Below are positions 57,280-64,000 of a DNA stretch of 64,000 bases, one piece after another. The position numbers and the translations under genes are program-made. Below the pieces are notes generated by a model that saw nothing but the letters and a program-made list of their open reading frames with translations, was not told the DNA's origin and ran no database searches. The DNA is from Paenibacillus planticolens (lineage in GTDB: Bacteria > Bacillota > Bacilli > Paenibacillales > NBRC-103111). Location: NCBI RefSeq assembly GCF_013141725.1, contig NZ_WHNZ01000015.1, forward strand, positions 466,765 to 530,764, in the 5' to 3' direction. Positions within the stretch are counted from its first letter, which is position 1. Each line of letters begins with the position of its first letter.

Positions 57280-58233
57280 ATGAGTGCCAACACGACCTAC
57301 ACAGACAAACTGCCGACCAGTCCGACAAATCGGACATCGCGAAACCGAATGAAACGCCCACGAACGTATTGGATGCCTTATATGTTGATTGCACCCGCCG
57401 TTCTACTCATTATGAGCTTCTTATTTTACCCCATGGTCAATGTGTTTTATTACAGCTTTCAAAATTTTAATCCAGCCAAGCCTTATTATAACGGATTTAT
57501 CGGTTTGGATAATTTCAAGAATATCTTTAGTCAGGATGAATTGTTTTACTCCAGCTTGTTGATTTCTTTTAAGTGGGTATCGATAGAAGTTGTATTTCAA
57601 CTAATATTTGGACTGCTGATTGCCCTGCTCTTAACGCAGACTTTTGCTTATCGCGGTTTGTTCCGATCCATTTCGATTATGCCTTGGGCGGTCTCTGGGG
57701 TCATTACTTCAACGATGTGGTCGCTGCTCTTCAATGAGCATATGGGCCTTATCAATAGTCTACTCGTAAGATTCGGGTTTATCGAAAAAAACTTCGCTTG
57801 GCTGGCGGACTTGAATACGGTTTTCCCGGCTGTGATTATCACAGAGCTCTGGAGAGGCATTCCGTTCTTTGCGATTACGATGCTGGCGGCTTTGCAAACA
57901 GTCCCCCAAGATTTATACGAATCGGCGAGGGTAGATGGAGCGGGACGATGGAAGTCATTCATCCATATTACGCTTCCATTTTTGAAAAATTCGATTATAC
58001 TTTCCACCTTGCTGAGAGCCGTTTGGGAATTCAATAATGTTGATTTAATTTTCACGATGACAGGTGGAGGACCGGCTAACGCAACTACGACTCTAACGAT
58101 GTATGTGGCCAATCAAGCAATTATCTCACAGAACTTTGGATATGGATCTGCCTTGACCGTAATCAGTTTTTTCATACTGCTAGTGTTTGCAATGGGCTAC
58201 TTGAAACTGAGTCGTTATGGCATGGAGGAATAG
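57280..58233 (+). CDS. CUT1 sugar ABC transporter permease, MalF/UgpA type
   Basis: 317 residues with six main membrane helices and the EAA loop (YESARVDGAGRWKSFIHITLPF). A polar N-terminal extension of about 30 residues precedes YWMPYMLIAPAVLLIMSFLFYP. It is the first gene of the transporter operon, which is probably driven by the adjacent two-component system. The ATP-binding subunit is not encoded here. Confidence 0.93.
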   Translation: MSANTTYTDKLPTSPTNRTSRNRMKRPRTYWMPYMLIAPAVLLIMSFLFYPMVNVFYYSFQNFNPAKPYYNGFIGLDNFKNIFSQDELFYSSLLISFKWVSIEVVFQLIFGLLIALLLTQTFAYRGLFRSISIMPWAVSGVITSTMWSLLFNEHMGLINSLLVRFGFIEKNFAWLADLNTVFPAVIITELWRGIPFFAITMLAALQTVPQDLYESARVDGAGRWKSFIHITLPFLKNSIILSTLLRAVWEFNNVDLIFTMTGGGPANATTTLTMYVANQAIISQNFGYGSALTVISFFILLVFAMGYLKLSRYGMEE

Positions 58234-58237
58234 ACAA

Positions 58238-59068
58238 ATGTTGAGAAAATTGGATCGATTGTTCGTATTGAGACTGCCCCTCCTATTGGCTATGGCTTTC
58301 ACTCTATTTCCACTGTATTGGGCCATCGTGACATCTCTTAAGCGGGAGGGAGAAATTACAAGGTTACCTATCCGTTATTGGCCTGAGAGAGTCACTTTTG
58401 AAAATTATGTAGTTGCCTGGAAAAATGTCGGGTTTTCGATTTTTTTCAAAAATAGTGTATTCGTCTCGGGAATGACTGTCATTATCGTACTTGTCTGTTC
58501 TGTATTGGTAGGGTACGCGATCAGCCGATTTAAATTCAAAGGAAAGAATGCCTTCATGATCATGCTGCTATGTACACAATTTGTACCTGGCGCAATGCTA
58601 CTGATTCCGTTATTTATGATATTCAAACAATTGGGGCTGACGAGTAATCTACTTGCCCTCATTATTACCTACAGTACGTTCCAACTTCCTTTCAATTCAT
58701 TACTTATGAGCGGGTTCATCAGCAATATCCCGGAGGCGCTGGAGGAGGCTGCAATGGTGGATGGCTGTAGCCGACTGAAAGCGATCTTTCTTGTGATATT
58801 TCCGATTCTTCTTCCTGGTATAGTCGCGACCACAGTATTCACATTCATTAGTGCATGGAACGAGTTCTTGTTTGCATTGATGTTCATAAGTAAACCGGCA
58901 TTGTTCACGCTTCCAGTCGGTTTACGCTATATGCAGGGTGAGTTCGATATCCATTACGGTGCTCTTGCTGCCGGAAGTCTTATATCATTGGTACCTGCTG
59001 TAATTTTATTCGGTTTTGTACAGAAGTATCTCGTTCAGGGCATGGGTTCTGGAGCCGTTAAAGGCTAA
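58238..59068 (+). CDS. CUT1 sugar ABC transporter permease, MalG/UgpE type
   Basis: About 276 residues. It has six membrane helices, the EAA loop (LEEAAMVDGCSRLKAIFLVIFPI) and the typical C-terminus QKYLVQGMGSGAVKG. The ATG at 58238 follows GGAGGAATAGACAA, with the ribosome site inside the end of the preceding gene; the upstream in-frame ATG at 58217 would overlap that site. It partners the preceding permease. Confidence 0.92.
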   Translation: MLRKLDRLFVLRLPLLLAMAFTLFPLYWAIVTSLKREGEITRLPIRYWPERVTFENYVVAWKNVGFSIFFKNSVFVSGMTVIIVLVCSVLVGYAISRFKFKGKNAFMIMLLCTQFVPGAMLLIPLFMIFKQLGLTSNLLALIITYSTFQLPFNSLLMSGFISNIPEALEEAAMVDGCSRLKAIFLVIFPILLPGIVATTVFTFISAWNEFLFALMFISKPALFTLPVGLRYMQGEFDIHYGALAAGSLISLVPAVILFGFVQKYLVQGMGSGAVKG

Positions 59069-59135
59069 GGTTGAACTAACTTCCCATTGGGAATTAGCCT
59101 ATATACGAATAAATGAAAAGGGAGATGTTGAAAGC

Positions 59136-60506
59136 ATGTTTAAAAAAATGAATTCTGTTCTTACTTTAAGTGCCCTCAGTTTTACCGTGCTATTGTCCGG
59201 TTGCGGAGCAGGCACGAGCAGTAGTACCAGCAGTCCAGCTAGTAGCAAACCTGAGGATACTGCGAAGTCAGCCGTTACGGCAAAGCCAGCCGAGAATGTT
59301 AAACTCGTCTTCTGGGATGAAAATGCCGGACCTGATCGCACGCCTTATTTACAGGAAATTATTAGCCGTTTTCAAACGAAGAATCCGAACATTACGGTTG
59401 AATATGTTGGGATTCCATTCTCCTCGGCTAAACAGAAGTATGATGTCGCAATCGCTTCAAACGATACACCGGATATTGGCGGGGTTACTGGGATTTGGAT
59501 CTCCGATTTTGCGGCCAAAGGTGCACTCTTAGCATTGGATCCTTTCTTCGATAAATGGACTGACAAGGACAAAATTACCAAAAGTCTGGTTGATTACAAC
59601 CGCACCTTGGTGCCTGACAAGAAGCTGTATCAAATTCCTGGTACGATGTATATGGATGTCTTCTGGTACCGATCCGATTTGATCAAAAATGCGGGTTTGA
59701 AGCCGCCTACAACATGGAACGATTTTTTCATAGATGCTGAGAAACTGACCGATACCGGAAAGAATCAATTCGGTTATTCCATCCGTGGCGGTTCAGGAAG
59801 TATAAATCAGTTGACTACTGCGATGTATGCTTATTCTGGCGTGGAGCATTACTTTGATGCCAAAGGCAAAGCTACAGTAAACGATCCGAAGAATCTGGAA
59901 TTCTTGAAGAAATATGTAGGGATGTATAAAAAGTATACACCTACGAGCGACATTACTAATGCCTATAAAGAAATGGTAGCTACGTTTGATACGGGTACAT
60001 CAGCAATGGTTCAGCATAACTTCGGTTCATACAACAACCATCTGCAATCGCTCGGTGAAGGGAAATTCGCGTCAACGATTTTGCCTAAATCAGACACCGG
60101 CAAAACGATCGTGGCTCCAACCGCCAATGGTTATGGTATATTCAAAAACAGCAAACATCCGCAAGAAGCGTGGGAGTTTTTCAAATTTATTCTCTCTAGT
60201 GAAACACAGGCGTATTGGAATGAAAAAATTGGACAAATGCCTATTAACGTAGACTCACTACAAAGCGACTATGTGAAAAAATCACAACATATTCAAGACG
60301 GTGCCAATGTAATGGCTGATAAAAACACGGTTGTATTGGATTTACCGATCTATTTGCCGGATTACAGCAGCATCCTGGCTCAGACCTTGGAACCAAATTT
60401 CCAAAAGGTAATGTCCGGTACGATGACAGCCGAAGCCTTTCTTGATGGTTGGGCCAGCGCGATGGAAAAGGCGAAAATGGAATATGATAAAGGAATCAAG
60501 AAATAA
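59136..60506 (+). CDS. Extracellular sugar-binding lipoprotein (CUT1, type 1)
   Basis: About 456 residues. The signal peptide ends in the lipobox LLSGC (Cys23), then a Ser/Thr-rich linker, then the binding fold: KLVFWDENAGPDRTPYLQEI, VEYVGIPFSSAKQKYDVAIA, and a C-terminal GYGIFKNSKHPQEAWEFFKF. It delivers a small sugar or oligosaccharide to the two permeases. The ATG at 59136 with GGGAGA upstream is chosen; the listed upstream in-frame ATGs extend into the permease gene. A long hairpin follows. Confidence 0.94.
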   Translation: MFKKMNSVLTLSALSFTVLLSGCGAGTSSSTSSPASSKPEDTAKSAVTAKPAENVKLVFWDENAGPDRTPYLQEIISRFQTKNPNITVEYVGIPFSSAKQKYDVAIASNDTPDIGGVTGIWISDFAAKGALLALDPFFDKWTDKDKITKSLVDYNRTLVPDKKLYQIPGTMYMDVFWYRSDLIKNAGLKPPTTWNDFFIDAEKLTDTGKNQFGYSIRGGSGSINQLTTAMYAYSGVEHYFDAKGKATVNDPKNLEFLKKYVGMYKKYTPTSDITNAYKEMVATFDTGTSAMVQHNFGSYNNHLQSLGEGKFASTILPKSDTGKTIVAPTANGYGIFKNSKHPQEAWEFFKFILSSETQAYWNEKIGQMPINVDSLQSDYVKKSQHIQDGANVMADKNTVVLDLPIYLPDYSSILAQTLEPNFQKVMSGTMTAEAFLDGWASAMEKAKMEYDKGIKK

Positions 60507-60535
60507 CTGACGATTCATGGGAGCAAGATGCTAGT

Positions 60536-60578
60536 CCGACCCATCCGAGAAGGTAACTGCAATGTTCGGATGGGTTGG
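60536..60578 (+). terminator. Long hairpin after the binding-protein gene
   Basis: CCGACCCATCCGA pairs with TCGGATGGGTTGG (13 pairs, one G-T; 17-base loop). The tail is GTTTCACA, not a good T-run. The copy of the right arm at 53379-53392 is followed by ATTTCATTTTTCT, which suggests this was a terminator whose U-tract has eroded. Confidence 0.65.
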
Positions 60579-60791
60579 GTTTCACAAACCGAAAGCTTTC
60601 TAAACGATAAATTAACCGATTTGGTAACGAGTTTAACGATTATCGATAATGATGCAGACTTATCCGATATTACATTACGAACGGAAAATCCTGCTTATGA
60701 TCTGCAACCTGGTGATTACCTTCAATTAAATAGAGTCTTGAACAGATTGGAAAATATTCTCCAAGCTATATCCCAGTCGATTTCTTATTAG
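60579..60791 (+). pseudogene. Remnant of a second YesM-like kinase gene
   Basis: It reads VSQTESFLNDKLTDLVTSLT and LSDITLRTENPAYDLQPGDY, then LQLNRVLNR. This matches the sensor domain of the intact kinase (VSQTQRFLNDKLTDVVTSLT and onward, bases about 53609-53783). The N-terminal membrane helix and everything after the NR are missing. It abuts the terminator arm directly, so internal deletions are evident. Remainder of a tandem operon copy. Confidence 0.9.
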
Positions 60792-61293
60792 TAAATATAT
60801 GTTATTTTAGCTTGATATCTCCATATATTGAGAATGTCGATGTTGAAAATCTAAGAAAACAGGAGCAAATGAAAGAAAACATTAATTTATAGTGGGAGGT
60901 GATGTAGTTGTATCTTTTGAATATTAAAGTACTTGAAGAAGATTAATTGTAGTCTGGGTACTTAGGGAGATAAAACGAGTTAAGAAGTACGCCTAAATTA
61001 AGGAATATTTCCGTTGAGGGGTTACAATGCGAGGTGGTAAAAAAATAATTAAAGAAACCCGGAAGCTAAAAATCGAAGAAAAAGATGCCCAAATTTTCAA
61101 GAAGTTCTCCTGATATTGTGTAGATGTTTCATTTTTTCAGGAAAATTGAAAGCGTTTTACTATTAGGACCAGATTTCCGCTGAAGTTAGAAATGTATTTT
61201 TTTTAAATCATCCAGAGAAAAAACACGAATGAATGAACCTTATTCACCTCGGCGATTGCCGAGAGTTATCTTACCATTTGGAGGGATTCTGTT
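60792..61293. other. 500-base stretch without a recognised gene, upstream of the GH3
   Basis: Only very short frames occur, such as a 28-codon one at about 61027 (MRGGKKIIKETRKLKIEEK) with GAGGT-like bases inside it. A partial cre-like word TTGAAAGCGTTTTAC (61146-61160) deviates from consensus at two positions. GGAGGGA lies at 61281, before the GH3 TTG start. The GH3 promoter must be here but cannot be assigned. Confidence 0.4.
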
Positions 61294-64000
61294 TTGGGTA
61301 TTATCTCTAATCATTTGAAAAAACTTACATTGGTATCACTAATTTTGTCGTCGACCTTCACCTTCACCGGCGGTGCCGGAGCCGAGGAATTGAGTGCACC
61401 TGCCATCACTGTACAGACATCTGACTCGTCCACGCTTCCGTGGATGAATGCCTCGCTCACGCCCGAAGTGCGTTCTGGACTTCTCATCGACGCGATGAGC
61501 CTCGATCAGAAGATTCAGCAGATTGCCATGAAACCGGTGGAAAACACCAGCCTCCCTGGCTGCGGTTTTTCCGCGCAGGGGCGCCACGTCGAAGGGATCC
61601 CCGAGCTGGCCATCCCCACTCTCCGGATGACCAACGGTCCCTTTGGCGGTGGTGACTGCGCTGTGGCACCGACTTCAACGGGTCTGACCAGTGCTCTGAC
61701 CGTCGCCTCATCGTTCGACCCGGCCGTCTCATCGGCGTGGGGCGACATCATCGGGGAGGAAACCCGTGCCAGCGGCCACAACGTGTTGCTCACTCCAGGC
61801 ATCAACCTGGGCCGGGTTCCGAACGCCGGACGCAATTTTGAGTACTTTGGTGAAGACCCCTACCTCGCGGGAGTCATGGCCGTCGCCCAGGTCAACGCCG
61901 TGCAGGCACACGGGGTGCAGTCCGTCGCCAAGCACTTTGCGGCCAACGAGCAGGAGACCAGCCGCTCGACCATGGACACCATCGTCGACGACCGAACCAT
62001 GCACGAGCTATACCTGCTGCCGTTCGAAATGACGATCCAAGAAGCCAACCTCGCATCAGTCATGTGTTCCTACCCGCACTTGAACGGCGTGTACGCCTGC
62101 GAAAGCTCTGAACTGCTCACCGATTGGCTGCGCGAGGACCTGGGATTCAAGGGCTATGTCATGTCCGACCGTGGGGCAACACACAGCACGGCACCGGCCA
62201 TCAAGGCAGGCCTCGACCTCGAGTTCGCCAGCCCCCTCTGGTTTACCCCTAAACTGATCCACGAGGCTTTGGATACGGGTGCGCTGACCGTCGCCGATAT
62301 CGATAGGCAGCTCGACCGGCGGTTCACCGTGATGTTCAAGCTGGGGCAATTCGACGACCCTATCAACAGCCTAAGTCCAATCGATTTCGCGACCAACGGA
62401 CGGCGGATCCAGGACATCGGGGAACAGGGCAGCGTCCTATTGAAGAATGACCACCGCGCACTGCCGTTGAAGGCGGCCTCACTCAAATCGGTCGCACTCA
62501 TCGGGACCCCGACGTTCGCCGGCTCGGCGAAGTTCAACTCGCAGGGACCCTCGAATGTGATCGTCGTGACCTCGCCCTATACCGTGACGCCCGAGCAAGG
62601 CCTGAACAACGCGCTCCACGCGCTGGGCTCCGACGCCTCGGTCACCTATAACAACGCCAGTAACATCGCGGAGGCAGCGGCGCTGGCCGCAAAATCTGAT
62701 GTCGCCGTGGTGATGGTCGGCGATATCTCCCGTGAGGGAGTCGACCGCTCATCGCTCGCGCTGCCGGTTACGGACGGAGTGGACCAGGACGCACTGGTCG
62801 CGGCCGTGGTTGCAGCCAACCCGAACACCGTCGTCGTCCTCAAGAACGGCGGCCCGGTGCTGCTTCCGTGGCTCGACAAGGTGCCAGCGGTCCTTGAGGC
62901 CTGGTATCCAGGGCAGGAGGACGGCAACATCGTCGCCAACCTGCTGCTGGGGATCATCAATCCCTCCGGCAAACTACCGATCACGTTCCCGACCAAGGAG
63001 CGGGAAGCCGCAACCGCCACGCCTGCGCAGTGGCCGGGGATTGACCCCGACGGAGCAGGTCCCCTGCCGTTGACAGCGACGTACAGCGAAGGTCTTGAAA
63101 TGGGCTACCGCTGGTACGATGCCCATGGCATCGACCCTCTATTCGCTTTCGGTCACGGTCTGTCCTACACAGACTTTAAGATTTCTAATCTCGACGTAAC
63201 ACAAAGGATCACCGATGGGACCAGTCCGATTCAGGTATCGTTCCTTGTGAAGAATACAGGAGACGTTGCGGGAGCCGAAGTGCCTCAGGTCTACCTGGGT
63301 CTGCCTGAGAATGCGAAACAGCCCCCCAAACGCTTGGTAGGTTTCAAAAAGATCTGGCTTGCCCCCGGTGAAGAAAAGCAGGTCACAGTTACCATTAATC
63401 CTGCTGCAACGAACCACCCGCTGTCCATCTGGAACGCAGACACCGATGCGTGGACGACCCTCAATGGTCAGTATAAAGTGTATGTAGGCAACTCTTCGGA
63501 TAACATTGCGTTGAACGACTTCTTCACTGTGAACGACGCCATCGCGATAACTACTCTAACCGGGAATGGCTCCGTAACACCAGGCGAATCCTTTAGTTTG
63601 AACTATGGTTTGAAACACCTAATGAAAGCAGTTGAGCAAGGCGTATATGCTCAGGATTTGACTATCAGTTTTGATCCGAATGACATTGAATATATTGATG
63701 CGCAACCATCGGACCCAACAGCTGTGTCTATCGTAGATAAGAAGGTGACAGGACCGGGTGAAGTACGGCTTATACTTGCAAGCTTGGGATCAAGCAAGGC
63801 GATAAAAACCGATGGAGATATACTTAAGCTTCAACTTAAAGCCAAGTCAGTTGCAGCTAGTTCCAGCACAAACGTCTCCATAGCTTCAGCAGTGCTGGCT
63901 GACGGCGCAGGAAAGGAATTTCAGACAGAAGGCTCCTCCCACTACATCCAGATTCATATTGTGAATAAATCCTCGCTGAATATGCTGATTGCCAACGCCC
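61294..64000 (+). CDS. Secreted GH3 glycosidase with C-terminal cohesin-like domain, 3' truncated by window edge
   Basis: A frame open from the TTG at 61294 to the window end (902 codons seen), with GGAGGGA ten bases upstream. The signal peptide is KKLTLVSLILSSTFTFTGGAGA (read as a hydrophobic run to about residue 30). The GH3 barrel has LRMTNGPFGGGD, KHFAANEQE and nucleophile Asp292 in YVMSDRGATHS. The alpha/beta domain has SREGVDRSSLALP with candidate acid/base Glu481. A fibronectin III-like domain follows FAFGHGLSYTDF. Residues about 750-890 form a cohesin-like domain (VYAQDLTISFDPNDIEYIDA) similar to that of the giant protein. The catalytic part (about 61350-63160) is much richer in G and C than its ends. 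Substrate: a beta-glucoside, beta-xyloside or alpha-arabinofuranoside, undetermined. Confidence 0.9.
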   Translation, partial: MGIISNHLKKLTLVSLILSSTFTFTGGAGAEELSAPAITVQTSDSSTLPWMNASLTPEVRSGLLIDAMSLDQKIQQIAMKPVENTSLPGCGFSAQGRHVEGIPELAIPTLRMTNGPFGGGDCAVAPTSTGLTSALTVASSFDPAVSSAWGDIIGEETRASGHNVLLTPGINLGRVPNAGRNFEYFGEDPYLAGVMAVAQVNAVQAHGVQSVAKHFAANEQETSRSTMDTIVDDRTMHELYLLPFEMTIQEANLASVMCSYPHLNGVYACESSELLTDWLREDLGFKGYVMSDRGATHSTAPAIKAGLDLEFASPLWFTPKLIHEALDTGALTVADIDRQLDRRFTVMFKLGQFDDPINSLSPIDFATNGRRIQDIGEQGSVLLKNDHRALPLKAASLKSVALIGTPTFAGSAKFNSQGPSNVIVVTSPYTVTPEQGLNNALHALGSDASVTYNNASNIAEAAALAAKSDVAVVMVGDISREGVDRSSLALPVTDGVDQDALVAAVVAANPNTVVVLKNGGPVLLPWLDKVPAVLEAWYPGQEDGNIVANLLLGIINPSGKLPITFPTKEREAATATPAQWPGIDPDGAGPLPLTATYSEGLEMGYRWYDAHGIDPLFAFGHGLSYTDFKISNLDVTQRITDGTSPIQVSFLVKNTGDVAGAEVPQVYLGLPENAKQPPKRLVGFKKIWLAPGEEKQVTVTINPAATNHPLSIWNADTDAWTTLNGQYKVYVGNSSDNIALNDFFTVNDAIAITTLTGNGSVTPGESFSLNYGLKHLMKAVEQGVYAQDLTISFDPNDIEYIDAQPSDPTAVSIVDKKVTGPGEVRLILASLGSSKAIKTDGDILKLQLKAKSVAASSSTNVSIASAVLADGAGKEFQTEGSSHYIQIHIVNKSSLNMLIANA

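Noticed and set aside
61027..61113. 28-codon ORF that could be a transposase or other gene fragment
   Set aside because: Too short and without a recognisable motif; no flanking inverted repeats or target duplication to support a mobile element.
61146..61160. cre-like word upstream of the GH3 gene
   Set aside because: It misses two consensus positions at the 3' end, so it is mentioned only as weak in the intergenic entry.
61339..62537. Several minus-strand and shifted-frame ORFs in the high-GC stretch
   Set aside because: High GC lengthens spurious frames. The continuous + frame from 61294 carries GH3 catalytic motifs and runs through the whole region.

Overview
The window looks like the chromosome of a Paenibacillus-type Firmicute. 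The support is the family set: YesM/YesN-type two-component pairs beside CUT1 sugar ABC transporters, SLH and 'copper amine oxidase N-terminal' surface proteins, PrkA, and a Bacillales-style exopolysaccharide (EPS) locus. No rRNA, tRNA, CRISPR array or intact insertion sequence is visible. Nearly all genes read on the + strand; the main exception is one giant gene on the - strand.

Bases 1-21.5 kb are a glycan-utilisation locus. It holds a MATE exporter (5' truncated by the window edge), two GH36 proteins, a cupin, an aldo/keto reductase, a uronate-isomerase-like protein, an LplB/LplC-type ABC permease pair, two tandem paralogous solute-binding lipoproteins, a Gfo/Idh/MocA oxidoreductase, a GH31, a response regulator overlapping its histidine kinase, and a GH95 fucosidase/L-galactosidase. 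None of these glycosidases has a signal peptide. Oligosaccharides carrying alpha-galactosyl and alpha-L-fucosyl/L-galactosyl ends are therefore probably imported intact and trimmed inside the cell. A full-consensus CcpA (cre) site precedes the second binding protein.

Bases 21.6-43.9 kb hold prkA and then the EPS/capsule locus: CpsB-type phosphatase, SLH protein, Wzz-like protein, BY-kinase, galU, initiating sugar transferase, wecC-type dehydrogenase, Wzx, Wzy, four glycosyltransferases and rfbA. The Wzx-to-third-glycosyltransferase block is strongly AT-rich and looks acquired. A structured leader between the BY-kinase and galU sits where the EAR (epsC) antitermination RNA lies in Bacillus eps operons. 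Just downstream is a clear c-di-GMP-I riboswitch ahead of a 71-residue membrane protein. Two surface-type proteins, several tiny ORFs and a PYPY-repeat protein follow.

Bases 44-51.1 kb encode, on the - strand, a secreted protein of about 2,355 residues with a cellulase-like barrel, two GH43 modules, a PA14 domain, a CBM, Ig-like linkers, a cohesin-like domain and a C-terminal dockerin. Bases 51.4-53.4 kb hold a VOC protein and a graveyard of decayed fragments. Bases 53.4-60.8 kb hold a second YesM/YesN plus CUT1 transporter cassette, bracketed by remnants of a former tandem copy. Bases 61.3-64.0 kb hold an unlisted open frame that runs off the window: a secreted GH3 enzyme whose catalytic part is strikingly GC-rich while its ends match the local style. 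It ends in a cohesin-like domain related to that of the giant protein. The two cohesin-bearing secreted glycosidases, one of them a mosaic gene, are the most unusual content.
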